Shown in pieces: positions 15,101-25,731 of a stretch of 64,000 bases of DNA (its first letter is position 1; each line of letters starts with the position of its first letter). The DNA lies in contig OY804576.1 of NCBI GenBank assembly GCA_963680875.1, forward strand, positions 78,869,668-78,933,667, written 5' to 3'. This DNA comes from Bathymodiolus brooksi (Eukaryota; Mollusca; Bivalvia; Mytilida; Modiolidae). The notes below the pieces were generated by a model. It did no database searches. It saw only the letters and a list, made by a program, of their open reading frames with translations, and had not been told where the DNA came from. Both the position numbers and the translations under genes were made by a program.

Positions 15101-18100
15101 CATAACGGCTATGGTTTCCAATAAATATTAGGTGTATTCCAAAATAATATCTAAACAAAAGTTTAGTTTAGGTATATTTATGGTTACTAGTGACTTGCAA
15201 AATAATTAAATGAAACATGCATCATATATTTGTAGAAATTTTGACTAAGTTTTGTTGTGAGTTAGCTTTGTTTTTTTGGTTTTCTTTTCTTCTTTTAGGT
15301 GTTTTTGTTTTTTGTGCTTTTTGTGGTTGAATTCCTCTTAAATAAAAATAGGAGGGCAGTCATGTTTATACTGGTTATGACTAATTCAAATTAAAAAAAA
15401 AATCCTGTATATTCCATTATAAAATGTATTTCAACATTAAAATTTTATTTGTTTTGTGAAGTGTACAATTTTTAGTTGTTGTAAACAAAGGATTTGTATT
15501 TACCAGAACTATTTATTTTGTTATTTTATTCTATTTATAGCTTTCAGAAAGTTACTCATCTGGTATATTACCTCAACATCAACTAAATGACTTGCTTGAT
15601 CAATGTGCTAGGTCATTATCTAGGACATCTTGTGGTGATTTATCATCAAGAATATCTGAAGCAGAATCAGAATCCACATTATGTAACTCAACAGAATCAA
15701 CGCCAAGGTAATTTGCATACACTAGACACACATTTTGGACAGTTCTAATTTTAGTTTCGCATTAGCACAACATTGAAACACAACCCACAATGAGGAAAGG
15801 CTATTTTATTTATAGGAAGTACAACTTTAAGGAGCGTTAACGAACATAAATTATTTTTATTATCTTACCATTTTTATTTAGAAAAAGGGGTTAGGATTAG
15901 GGTTATGGTGTTTAATGCCACTTTCAACAATATTTTAGTTATATCATGGCAGTCAGTTTTATTGGTGGAGCAAACCGGAAAAAACCACTGACCTTCCGCA
16001 AGTCACTGACAAACTTTATGACATAATGTTGTATCAAGTACACCTCACCAGTGGTAATAGACACTAATTGCAACAACCATATGATCACGACCACGACAAC
16101 CCTTTAGAAAAAGGGTGTACATAAATGTGATTAAGTTTTAAAATTGTTTTATTGTATGATAGAAATAAGAATTTAAAAAAAGTACCAGTACATTTTTTGG
16201 ACTATGATTTTTTAATCAATATGTTATATATTTATGATTATCAAAATGTCTCTTTGTTTCAACAACAAAATTACTGGTGTGTATTTATCAGTTTTAATGG
16301 AAGCACTTTCAAATTTAAACCTAATGTTGTTATCATTTGCGGGTTTTTTTTCAGAACACCCCACTCTGCCAGGGAACTTTTAATGGAAAATCCACCAAAA
16401 TTATCAGATGAAGTTCTACAAAGACTGCTGTCTGAAGCCCAAACTGCTCTTCCTTCTAGGTTATCTACACTAAGAGAAGAAGACGAAGATGGTTAGTTTT
16501 CAGATGTTTTTTTCCAGAAATTTAGTCACATATATATATTTTGTTTAATGACTATTTTGATTTGCATAGAAACATCACATAATACAAGACAACCTCTGTA
16601 GTGTAATGGTTAGTGTAGATGCCTTGCTTGTTTTGTTTTGTTTGAGTCAATCTATGGTTGGATCAAAGCAAAAACTATGAAATTAGTATTTGCTGCTTGC
16701 TTCTAAGTACTCAATATTCAGGAATAAGAACAAAGGCCGATTGACTCAGAGTCAGAAAAAGTCTGTCCGAGTGGAATGATGTCTACTTGTTGACTTTTGT
16801 TTCAGTGACTAGGGACAATAATAATACAACTAAGCATATTGGTCTTGTTTCAGTGACTAGGGACAATAATAATACAACTAAGCATTTTGGTCTTGTAAAA
16901 AGAAGACATCATCTCATCAGAAAGTAACTTATTCTTGCTATGAAATACTAGTAACTGAATTTTTTTTTTTAGCAATAATCACTCGTTCTTGTTATACAAA
17001 ATATCCAACAATATATTTCTCATACCATTTTTTAGGAATTTTATGACATTTAATGTAGATAACATGACACTTTTATTCATATTTTGCTTTTCATTTTTTC
17101 CATTTTTATGAAATTTCACATTTACAAATATGATTTGTCCAACTAACAACTTTTACAGTTTTCAAGGTGGAAGCTTTTTATTTAAGAGCATATTTTTACT
17201 CATACCAATGGTGTTCATAATATCTGGATATATATTTTCTTCAATTTTTCACAAAAGTATGGGTTGTTGAAATTTTTAGTGAAATTTTGCACATATGTAT
17301 ATGTTTTGTCTGCTTGATTTTTCTTAGTTTTCCAGCTTGAAGCTTTTTATTTACAGGATATTTGTACATATACCATAAATGTGCATATTTTCAGGATTTT
17401 AAACAAAATTCTTCAATTTTTCCAAAATTTATGTGTTCTTGTGCTTCATCCATTTGTGTGAGATTTTGCATATATACACAAATGTTTTGTCTGCCTAACT
17501 CCTCTTACAGTTGTCAAGGTAAACACTTTTTTTATTTTACACAAAGTTGTGCATATTATCAATATTTTTATTTTATTTTTCACAAAATTAGTTTGTTGTA
17601 ATTAGATTATTTTTGTGAAAATTTGCATATCCACATGCAAATGTTTCGTTCACCAAATTTGCATATCCATACACAAATGTTTTGTTCACCTAACTCCTTT
17701 TATAGTTTTCAAGTTGGCAGCTTTTTATTTTACAGGGTATTTGTATACCAAAGGTGTGCATAATATCAGTATTTTTATTTCCCTTATTTTTGTGGGGGCA
17801 TCATATATGTATTACAGACATAACAGGTGTACTAGTAACAAAAAAAACCTGTTTACACTGAAACCTCTGGTGTTCCAAGTGTTGTGTGGGAGCATGATTA
17901 AGTCAATATTTTTCTTGATGATTAGCGTAAAACATTTATTGTTTTTATTATAGATGTAGATGTAGATGTAGAAAAGACTTATGTTGAAGATGTATCGGCT
18001 CGAGTTGATCGCTGGAGAAAAATAAAAGAGGATCACAACATTGACAATGAACTGACGACAGAAATATCTAATGTTTTATCAGAAGATGCCGAAAGTGCGC

Positions 18101-18660
18101 GCTCGGAAAGATGGAAAAGAATACAAGATTTATTATTGAGCATTGACAATACAGAAGACAGTAAAACTGACCGTCCTTATACTGAACGCCCCAATAACGA
18201 ACCTAGTCAAGTAACAGATACGTCGCAGGATTTCACTGCAAGAACTGATCACGAAAGTAAAGACTTTGAACCAAGTGAAAATTATCCAAATGAAAATTTG
18301 GACCCTGTCAATTCAATAAATGGACCCTTGTTTCATAGAAAAAATCATCAAACATCTAAAAATAGTAACTATTTTGGTTTTGAAAGAGGAGATTCTATAA
18401 ACAGTGATTCTTCTAAAACTTCATTTTTGCCAGAAATTAATAGATCTGGTAGTCTTGTTTCACAGGATTTGAATTACAACAGAATATCTAGTGCTCAAAG
18501 TGGAAGAAGTTCTGCATCTTCAATACGATCATATAATGCTATACAACAAGACTCTATAGAAATAATGTCTATTGATGGAGAATGCTTAACTCCTAAACCT
18601 CCAGATACAGAGAGACCATCTAGTAGTAAATCACGGACTGTTACACCTTTAAATAGATAA
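156..18660 (+). CDS. FSIP1: FSIP1 orthologue, fibrous sheath interacting protein 1 (12 coding exons)
   Basis: Coding exons, all with AG/GT borders and matching phases: 156-191, 1103-1331, 3664-3964, 8239-8339, 8735-8833, 10066-10211, 11476-11592, 12595-12756, 13883-14044, 15541-15707, 16355-16491, 17954-18660. They join to 787 codons plus stop. Recognition rests on conserved blocks known from vertebrate FSIP1: a basic coiled-coil segment ([18 protein letters not shown]) in exon 3, the motif [10 protein letters not shown] across exons 6/7 followed by LLGDLDEL, a heptad-rich [15 protein letters not shown] in exon 9, and the [11 protein letters not shown] segment in exon 11. Acidic and Ser/Thr-rich linkers lie between. 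In mammals the protein (about 580 aa) associates with AKAP4 in the sperm-tail fibrous sheath. Molluscs lack that sheath, so an older axonemal or ciliary role is inferred. The product is longer than the human one, mainly through the last exon. No signal peptide or membrane segment is seen. The first exon is the least certain; earlier exons may lie left of the window. Confidence 0.88.
3465..3545 (+). mobile_element. SINE-C 3' end with (CAAT)n tail
   Basis: CACGATATAGCTGAAATATT followed by TTAAACACCAATCAATCAAT. Only the 3' domain is present. Similar short copies lie at 18722-18800 (antisense) and 34162-34226 (sense). Confidence 0.65.
4020..4330 (-). mobile_element. SINE-A, antisense, head-truncated
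   Basis: GTGAGTGAGTGAATGTTG at the left is the tail complement; the body matches the other SINE-A copies and stops before the A box. A second, sense copy with an internal deletion follows at 4500-4690 (GTGGGTTCGAACACC), running into a partial SINE-B to about 4810. Confidence 0.7.
4500..4812 (+). mobile_element. SINE-A/SINE-B composite
   Basis: A tRNA-like head (TTTGATTGTTAGAATGCTC, GGGTTCGAAC) and a shortened SINE-A body to about 4690, joined to the SINE-B 3' part (TTTGTCAGTAACTTGCAGCA, TTTCCTCCACCAATAAAACT) to about 4812. It abuts the LINE poly(A) end. Confidence 0.55.
4860..8145 (-). mobile_element. 5'-truncated L1/Tx1-like LINE, antisense in FSIP1 intron 3
   Basis: Two overlapping - strand frames encode most of a non-LTR ORF2. 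Frame one (8130-6598) has [47 protein letters not shown] (7133-7107), [14 protein letters not shown] (about 6960) and YADDT (6828-6814), i.e. the reverse-transcriptase palm with all catalytic aspartates. Frame two (6625-5177) continues with [21 protein letters not shown] and a C-terminal [18 protein letters not shown] zinc knuckle. They are separated by one frameshift in a run of six A near 6636, where one A appears to be missing. The 5' endonuclease domain is absent. The 3' UTR ends in a poly(A) of 17 at 4876-4860 (read as T on +). Otherwise nearly intact, so a fairly recent insertion. Confidence 0.9.
8930..9090 (+). mobile_element. SINE-B, 5'-truncated sense copy
   Basis: Starts near CATGGTGAGGTTTACC and ends CATCACCCTAACCC. 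In FSIP1 intron 5. The rest of that intron (9100-10060) is AT-rich and shows nothing I recognise. Confidence 0.7.
10066..11592 (+). CDS. FSIP1: FSIP1 exons 6-7, the diagnostic core
   Basis: Exon 6 (10066-10211) is a Ser/Thr/Asp-rich stretch running into a highly basic cluster ([15 protein letters not shown]). Exon 7 (11476-11592) continues with [16 protein letters not shown] and [10 protein letters not shown]. The block DFIKRN-x-ELA followed about 20 residues later by LLxDLDE is what identifies the family in vertebrates. Both exon borders are phase 0. The intron between them (10212-11475) holds a partial AGCTCACC-type repeat near 10370 and otherwise AT-rich sequence with nothing recognisable. 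Confidence 0.88.
13425..13800 (+). mobile_element. SINE-A, tRNA-derived, sense copy
   Basis: A-box-like TGGTGTAATGGTTAGCAT followed about 45 bases later by a B-box region (CACTGGGTTGAGCT), then a long body and the tail CACTGACTCACTCACT. A pol III-type, tRNA-related SINE. In FSIP1 intron 8. Confidence 0.75.
14110..14272. repeat. Foldback (long hairpin) element
   Basis: Inverted arms AATCATGGAAGCCAGAATGT ... and its complement, about 60-70 bases each, around a loop with TTTATCCCAAGCTGGAGGCG. In FSIP1 intron 9. A relative lies at 58505-58690. Confidence 0.75.
15890..16102 (-). mobile_element. SINE-B, full-length antisense copy
   Basis: Flanked by TTTAGAAAAAGGG on both sides (15877-15889, 16103-16115). 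The telomere-like tail (GTTAGGATTAGGGTTATGG on +) is at the left, the ACCACGACAACCC head at the right. In an FSIP1 intron. Confidence 0.85.
16590..16985 (+). mobile_element. SINE-A, sense copy with internal duplication
   Basis: Starts GTAGTGTAATGGTTAGTG. A block of about 50 bases (GTTTCAGTGACTAGGGACAA...) is duplicated at 16800-16895. Ends near ATAATCACTCG. Confidence 0.7.
17100..17770 (+). repeat. Degenerate tandem repeat of about 170-195 bp, four copies
   Basis: In the last FSIP1 intron. Landmarks TTTTCAAGGTGGAAGCTTTT (17158), TTCCAGCTTGAAGC (17331), TGTCAAGGTAAACAC (17513) and TTTTCAAGTTGGCAGC (17706), each followed by TTTATTTTACAGG-like text and a CATATTTTCA-like segment. No coding potential. 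Confidence 0.6.
17954..18660 (+). CDS. FSIP1: FSIP1 last coding exon
   Basis: Encodes the C-terminal 235 residues and a TAA stop. It contains two copies of a short basic/aromatic motif, DRWRKIKED and ERWKRIQDL, about 38 residues apart, each preceded by an acidic run; this looks like an internal duplication or a docking repeat. The rest is low-complexity Ser/Asn/Asp/Pro. The acceptor runs directly into three GATGTA hexamers, giving four in-frame AG candidates. No consensus AATAAA was found close downstream; an ATTAAA at 20045-20050 is a possible distal signal, so the 3' UTR end is unknown. Confidence 0.85.
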
Positions 18661-18721
18661 TACTGTCAAATTTGCACCTTAACGGTCACCTTGAATTACT
18701 GGGCCACCTGCTGTAAACCAC

Positions 18722-18800
18722 CAGTTTTAATTGATTGATTGATTGATTGGTGTTTAATGTCAACATTAGCAATATTTCAGCTATATCGTGGCATGAACAA
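18722..18800 (-). mobile_element. SINE-C 3' end, antisense
   Basis: TTGATTGATTGATTGGTGTT then TTTCAGCTATATCGTGGC: the same 3' domain and (CAAT)n tail. It lies 60 bases after the FSIP1 stop, so probably within the 3' UTR. Confidence 0.65.
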
Positions 18801-19551
18801 ATTTCATGTTAACTTAGACAGCCAGTTTTAAATCCTCCTGGTCAGCTTTATGCTTTATTTTAACTCAAATAATCAGTCACCTCACTAATATGTTCCAACG
18901 GTCAGTCAAAGTTTATCCCATTGTAACAGTTTACTGGTATTTTATGGTATAATTTCATTGAAGACTTTAATAATCATGGATAACTTGACTTATGAGGTAC
19001 ATGTATTCTCAGTACATGAATGTACTACTTAAGCTGTCCAATTATTGATTGATCAACTAATTAAGTATAAATTGTTAAAAAAGACATTTGTAACATTGCT
19101 GAGCAAGCACCATCTTTATTCTCCATTTTATTACCTTTTGGTAATAGTAACAATTACATGTGAATCATTATTAACCGTAATTGACAATTTACAAACGGCA
19201 TCTGCCGATCTTAAATAAGTGATCACATTTCCCTCGTAAGTGGTCATTTTTCTTATGTCCTAATGGTAACCGTTGAATACAAGTTTGATTGTACAGTATT
19301 TATATGCCAGTAATATTCTGTGATATCATGTGATTTTTTTGTTGTCATCAATAGTGCTCAAGAGAAATGACATATTTATAAGATTCTTCAAATAATTAAG
19401 TATGCATTGACCTATTTTTCCAGAATTTAATAACCATGGCAATTATCAAGTTTCTCATCATCAGGAATTTTGGAGTTTTATTTTAGTTTAACAAAGTTTG
19501 CTTATACATAACAGTCGTAAAATGGAAATTTTCTATATCAGTTGAACTTCC

Positions 19552-19670
19552 GTCAGGTCGGTGGTTTTCTCTGGGTACCCTGGTTTCCTCCACCAGTCAA
19601 ACTGACCGCCACAATATAACTGAAATATTGTTGAAAGTGGCATTAAATCCCATAACCCTAACCCTATATC
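19552..19670 (+). mobile_element. SINE-B, 5'-truncated sense copy
   Basis: Begins within the GGTCGGTGG segment and ends CATAACCCTAACC. Flanked by CTATATCAGTTG on both sides, so it is a bona fide truncated insertion downstream of FSIP1. Confidence 0.8.
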
Positions 19671-20149
19671 AGTTGTAAAATGGGAATTTTTTATTGAAAG
19701 TAACAAATCACACATTATTTTGACAGTATCTAGTTATAAAAAGGGATAGGTGATGATGAGAATTATGAATTTATCAATTCTTATATCTGTATATGAAGAC
19801 ATTTTTCTTTGTCGAAATAATTTTTATTATTCTAAGTATGAGATTTAGTCATACAAGAATGTTTCAACTAATGTTGATGTATTTCCATAATATATACGGT
19901 ACAAGCATATAATGTTTGTTCTTGAGTTCTTCACATATAATTTTGTTATACAGTACCAGTATGTCAATAATTATCTTGTATTCTATTTATTTTGTTATAG
20001 GTTGAAAAATCCACTAATTAAAATTTGGTTTTTATGAAAAACCAATTAAAATATTGAAATTATTTGTTCCTTATGTTCTTATACAGCACAGTTTGTCCGG
20101 CATTATTTCAAGTTCTTTATATTTGAAATGATTCTTATATATCCACCAT

Positions 20150-20990
20150 TTTTAGCTCACCTTGCCAAAGGCAATGTGAGCTTTTGCCGGCGTCCATTGT
20201 CCGTCGTCTGTCATCCGTTAACTTTTCACATTTTAATCTTCTCCTCTGAAACCCCTCAGCCAAATGAACTGAAACTTGGTAGGAAGCATCTATAGAAGGT
20301 TCTCTCTAAAAATTGCTCATTTTGTCCCGATCCATTAACAAACATGGCCGTCATAGGCAATTCTTGTTTCTGATTGGCCAATTTAAAAAAATCTTCTCCT
20401 CTGAAACCGCTTGGCCAAATGAACCGAAACTTGGTAGGAAGCATCTATGGAAGGTCCTCTATAAAGATTGCTCATTTTGTCCCGATCAGTGAACAAACAT
20501 GGCCACCACAAACGATTCTTCAATCGTAACTACTCTGCCATTCTCGCTACCCTGCAAATAACCTTCTAAGTAGATAGTAGAAATTCTTCTTAAATTGTTT
20601 GCCGGAAGTTAAGCCGCACAAGAATATAGTCCACGAAAATCCAATATGGAAGACATACTAAGTAAAATCTAATCATGCCAAACTAATTAAAACTTTAACT
20701 TTTATCCATGAAAATAATTGAAATATAGAAAATTGTTTAAAATATAACTTTATCAAACATTCATGTAACTGACATGTGAAAAGTAGTTCTATTTATCCAC
20801 CACCTACGTACGAGGTTATTTGCAGGGTAGCGAAAATGGCCGAGTAGTTATGATTGGCGATTCTTGTTTCTGATTGGTTGATTTCTAAAAAATCTTCTCC
20901 TCTGTTAAAAGAAAGATACCTCTTGCCTAAACTGTTAAAAGAAAGATAACTCTTGTCATTATCTCCCTTAGAAATTAACTAATGCTGATA
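20150..20990 (+). repeat. AGCTCACC-type dispersed repeat, interrupted by a MITE
   Basis: AGCTCACCTTGCCAAAGGCA, GTCCGTCGTCTGTCATCCG, AATCTTCTCCTCTGAAAC and GAAACTTGGTAGGAAGCAT. This text recurs at 21050-21740, 44085-44310, 56405-56830 and more weakly at 255-480 and 10365-10480. The unit starts AGCTCACC and a full copy ends GGTGAGC, i.e. with short inverted ends. The hAT-like MITE at 20521-20857 splits this copy. Confidence 0.65.
20521..20857. mobile_element. 337-bp hAT-like MITE
   Basis: Terminal inverted repeats of about 40 bp (AACTACTC-G/T-GCCATT, CGCTACCCTGCAAATAACCT) with few mismatches, flanked by the 8-bp direct repeat CGATTCTT (20513-20520 and 20858-20865). It interrupts an older AGCTCACC-type repeat, which resumes at 20858. 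No coding sequence. Confidence 0.8.
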
Positions 20991-21049
20991 AAGTGTAACA
21001 TGTTTATTCTATACATTACAAGTAGGTACCAGTATTCACGTTTTAATAT

Positions 21050-21740
<691 letters not shown>

Positions 21741-21994
21741 CACTGAGTCTATAATTTTAATGCAGTTTGTACATCGGTGGTGTAATGGTTAAAATTGGAT
21801 ATTTGTTGTATCTTTTTTTTTCTAACAACATCCCGTATGATGTCACATCTGTCATCAATGAGCCTACTAAATTTTGTGATATTAAAACCCAACTTTTGAT
21901 TTTATGTGTAACGAATGATCCTGTAGTTGTTCTTTCTCAAGTATGTTTTTGTGTTGATCAGAAATCCAGGATGCCCATCACTGCAGTATGATGC

Positions 21995-22260
21995 CAGTGG
22001 GAACTATTACTCAGATGGCCAATTATGTCCTGACCCTGTAGGTTCAAGAAAAGTTTGAAGATACCAAAAGGGGTAATCAGAATACCTAAATGGAAGAAAG
22101 ACAAACAATGTAATTGTCAACAGAAATATGATAAAACAGACAAACAATGGTCCACAAAACACTACACACAAACCCTACTAAAAACCGGAGGTCAACTCAG
22201 GTGCTCCCGAATGACAAAACCGTGAGACAAACAATGGTCCACAGAATCATGCATTTGGAT
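21995..22260 (+). repeat. GAAGATACCAAAAG-type dispersed repeat
   Basis: GAAGATACCAAAAGGGGTAA, GACAAACAATG, ACAAACCCTACTAAAAACCG, CAGGTGCTCC. The same text is at 52730-52915 (sense) and 63140-63440 (antisense). No coding capacity seen; possibly part of a larger element. Confidence 0.55.
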
Positions 22261-22269
22261 AATGTCAGT

Positions 22270-23465
22270 TTCAGAGAACATTTCAAATAGGAGGTGTTTT
22301 AGATAAGATTTGTCTCTTCTTAAAACAAAATATTTGTATCTACATTAGCCATTTTCCTTCTAACTTGCCTATTAGCTTAAAGCATGGAATAGTTACGTAA
22401 AGGGTAGATCTAGAAGTCGTGTTTTAATCCTATTTCATGGAGAGTGACATTGATGGTACAATGTATGTATAATAGATGTAAATAATTTGTAAAGGCTTTG
22501 TGGAGCTTTTTACAGACCCAGCAATGTACACCCTTGTTTGTAAGGATGTTTATATGATTAAAATCCAGTTCTTTGTCTTTTGCTGGAATTCCAATCAACA
22601 ATTCGGCCAACAAAAACAACAAATATGTGGTCAACGAAAAAGTCCAGCATTTTGAAAATGTTTTAAGAGTTTTAGAGTATTTTTGTTAGATTCAAAGTGG
22701 TTTTCACAAAGTAGGACTTGTCTCTTCAAAACAAGATGCAGACATCTATTCGGACCAACGGGCTTAAATCTATTCCGTTAATCGAGTTTTCAGCTTAGAG
22801 TAAGAGCATGTTTTTTAATGGCACAGAGACTGCTGAACATGTTGATGTTATATTCCATATACGTGATGGTTTGGTGATGATGTCGTTTTGAAGGCTCTCA
22901 TTGCGATACTGTATAGTAAATTCAACTAGATAATACATTTTGTATTGCTGTCAGTGAGTCTGTGTATCGGTTGATATATCAATATTCCGTCATTTATGTG
23001 TTTGCTCCGCTCTTTATAATATTATCTATATTTCCATGATCTTGTTTGGTTTTATTGTTGTTTGTGGTGACCATGAAAATTTAGTTTTATGCTCGTTGGT
23101 GTCGCAGGAATTCTGAGCTCGATGTTGCTCTGCAAGTCTGTGGAATAGGGAAATTACCCTGGCTGTTGTATAGACTATATAAGAACTTGGTGGAAATTTA
23201 GCAGTGGAACCGTATAACGTTTTATAACGTAGTAGGAAAAAGAGCCAAGGTTCCACAGGTAAATGAAGACATATAGTGACTACCAGTGCAGGATTTACCA
23301 ATGGGTTCGACAGACTGAAGTCTAGCGCCTCAAAATCTATGGGGCCTCCATCAAACCTGTATAATATTTTCGACACTGTCAATGTCTTTCTTACATATGC
23401 TGTCATTACGCACTATAACCTCTAAACAACCCTTCAATAAATTGCCTTGCACAGTTGCACTCCAT
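22270..23465. other. Intergenic stretch, nothing identified
   Basis: No SINE, tandem array or gene-like exon was recognised. Short open frames on both strands lack splice context or homology. Confidence 0.4.
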
Positions 23466-23469
23466 TTCA

Positions 23470-23722
23470 GAAGGGACCGTCGTGGTGGCGATCGTATGGT
23501 TGTGGGATTAACAATTACCTATGCAATCAGTGCCTATCACCTCTAATGTTACGAGTTTGAATCCCGCTCAGGCGAGGTGTACTCGATATATCATTATGTG
23601 ATATAAAGTTTGTCAGTGACTTGCGGCAGGCCTGTGGTTTTCTCCACCAATAAAACTGACCGCCACGGTATAACTGAAATATTGTTGAAAGTGCATGACG
23701 TTCAACACCATAACCCAGAATT
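23470..23722 (+). mobile_element. SINE-B, sense copy
   Basis: Head GGACCGTCGTGGTGGCGATC, GAGTTTGAATCCCGCTC, 3' domain with a short deletion, ending CACCATAACCC. Followed at once by a 44-bp unit repeated just over three times (23731-23870). Confidence 0.75.
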
Positions 23723-23730
23723 GCAGAATT

Positions 23731-23872
23731 AACACTCATCATCACCTTCGGCTTTACCGTATTTATATTAACATAACACTCATCATCACCTTCGGCTTTA
23801 CCGTATTTATATTAACATAACACTCATCATCACCTTCGGCTTTACTGTATTTATATTAACATAACACTCTTC
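23731..23872 (+). repeat. 44-bp tandem array, just over 3 copies
   Basis: AACACTCATCATCACCTTCG recurs at 23731, 23775 and 23819 with a partial unit at 23863. It directly follows a SINE-B copy. Confidence 0.85.
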
Positions 23873-24040
23873 CATCTTCCTTTTAATAGTCGTGAGGGTG
23901 GGACATCACAAGCCTAGGACCTCTATTGGTATAAATTCGGTACTGGGGACTACTAAATACATTTCGCGGCGTCTAACAATGTACATATGATACTATCATT
24001 GATACAAACAAACAAAAAACGGAGTAAAAGTTTAGATTTT

Positions 24041-24050
24041 TATTTTATTT
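24041..24050 (-). terminator. Polyadenylation signal of the small - strand gene
   Basis: On the - strand AAATAAAATAAAA lies about 85 bases after the TAA stop at 24131, preceded by T-rich 3' UTR. This supports the - strand gene being a real transcription unit. Exact bounds approximate. Confidence 0.5.
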
Positions 24051-24130
24051 GGCACTATTTCTGCAAATGTAGAAAAATATATAAACAAAATGTTAACAAA
24101 ACACAACAATAAAAAAAAAATTAAGATGTC

Positions 24131-25731
24131 TTAACTAAGACGTACAGACGTCGTCCATGTAAAATCGGAGTCTGTGTCTTCATAGCTATAGCTAGCAGAT
24201 GTTCTTCTTTTCTTCGGTATTGGTTCGTCGTCGCTACATGTACCACTAAATAAACGCCTCTTGACCTTTTGACCTCTCCTGATATTGATGTAGTTTGTGA
24301 GTTCGGAAGAAATAACATCTAATTCTTTTTGAATAAATTCATCAATGTGGTCTATATCTAGTTGTGGTGTGACGAGACATGTCCGAGACGGTGTAGGTAA
24401 AAATAACTCGTCGTATAATGAAGGTGTTGTACTCTGACGGTCAGATGTCTGTGGACACGCCGGCACGTCTTCGTGTAAAATATGTAGGAATGCATCCATG
24501 CTGTCTGTGTCCAGTAAACTTGGAAGATCTGAAAAATAAAATAAAACACATGAGACAAACTTCACCAAAATCAAATACAGTATTACTTGTTTATCTCAAC
24601 CAAGACAGGGCATATATTTAAAAAACCTGAAAAAAATCCATGAACTCTTAAGACAGAAATAATTTTTATATGCCGTAAAAAATATTTAATAGAATTTCCA
24701 TTTATATTTACTTTTTTTGTCAGTTTTAAAAACGTTTAAGCCTCGACTAGAATATATAATTATTATGTATGATGTTTGTAATTTTCAGATTGGAATAATT
24801 TAATAATTTTGTATAAATTGATTCAACGTAAATAATATGGTTTCAAAAATGCTTTCCTAACAAAATGTTTGTTAACAAATCGAAAAAGTTTTAATCAATT
24901 TCACCAAAACCAGGGAATTCCTAGCTAAAACGTGCGTTCGTTTGAATCGAAGCTAGTCATTTCGTACCATAACCATTTCGTACCATAATTTACCATTTCG
25001 TACCATAATTTACCATTTCGTACCACAAAATTGCAATTTCATACCATAACCAGAAACCATTTCGTACCATATGTATTTTGCACCATAACCATTTCGTACC
25101 ACATGTAATATTGCTCAGTAGCCATTTTGGAAATAGAATTACACTATGACCATTTCGTACCATATGGAAGTAGATACATTATGACCATTTCGTACCATAT
25201 AGAAATAGAATACACTATGACCAATTCGTACCATATAGAAATAGATTACACTATGACCAATTCGTACCATATGGAAGTATATACATTATGTCGATTTCGT
25301 ACCAAAAGTGCAGCGTATGTTTACAGTTTGATGGTTTTATTACCGCTAACGTAATCTTCACATATATTTTCGTGTAAATTGATTGATTCGTCTACGAATA
25401 CAGAAGGATGCAATTAACAGATTAAACTTTGCACCTTATAATAATATCACAGTTCTACATAATGTTTATTAGGAAACGCATTCATCAGAAACTTCATAAC
25501 TATAAGACAAAATAAAATACCTTCACTGTGTATAGTGTAACCAATACTATCTGCCAGCTTCATCTTGTTTGTAAAGCCAGATTATATACAAATGTATGCA
25601 CCGTCATGACTTGATGACTAATTACCAGTACCACATACACGATGCTGCCATCGTAGACAGTTGGCACACTGCATGGCTTCATGTCTTGGTCTAACCGTGG
25701 AATTGCAACGTAGACACTCGTTACCCGTCAT
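24131..25731 (-). CDS. Small unrecognised nuclear-type protein with a half-PHD zinc motif
   Basis: Model on the - strand: exon 1 25731-25626, exon 2 25550-25521, exon 3 24528-24131; all joints are phase 1 with GT/AG borders, giving 177 residues. Exon 1 (MTGNECLRCNS...) has C6-x2-C9, C22-x2-C25, H30-x2-C33 and W28, the spacing of the first six ligands of a PHD finger; the last C-x2-C pair is absent. This CxxC...CxxCxRWQHxxC segment resembles N-terminal zinc motifs of mollusc FLYWCH/MULE-associated proteins (from memory). Exon 3 is acidic (DSMDAFLHILHEDV), then HIDEFIQKELDVISSEL, then two basic patches (QKVKRRLF, PKKRRTS) that look like nuclear localisation signals. Exon 2 is only 30 nt; an alternative is a start at the ATG at 25563 with exon 25563-25521, also in phase, which would drop the zinc segment. 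Function unknown. Confidence 0.5.

Larger units (their letters stand above)
18661..20149. other. FSIP1 3' UTR / intergenic, little content
   Basis: Contains a SINE-C end (18722) and a truncated SINE-B (19552). Otherwise AT-rich with no gene seen; the FSIP1 transcript end is somewhere here. Confidence 0.5.

Noticed and set aside
25573..25583. TATA-like TATATAATC just upstream of the alternative ATG at 25563
   Set aside because: Too close to that ATG to leave a 5' UTR; more likely intron sequence before the microexon.
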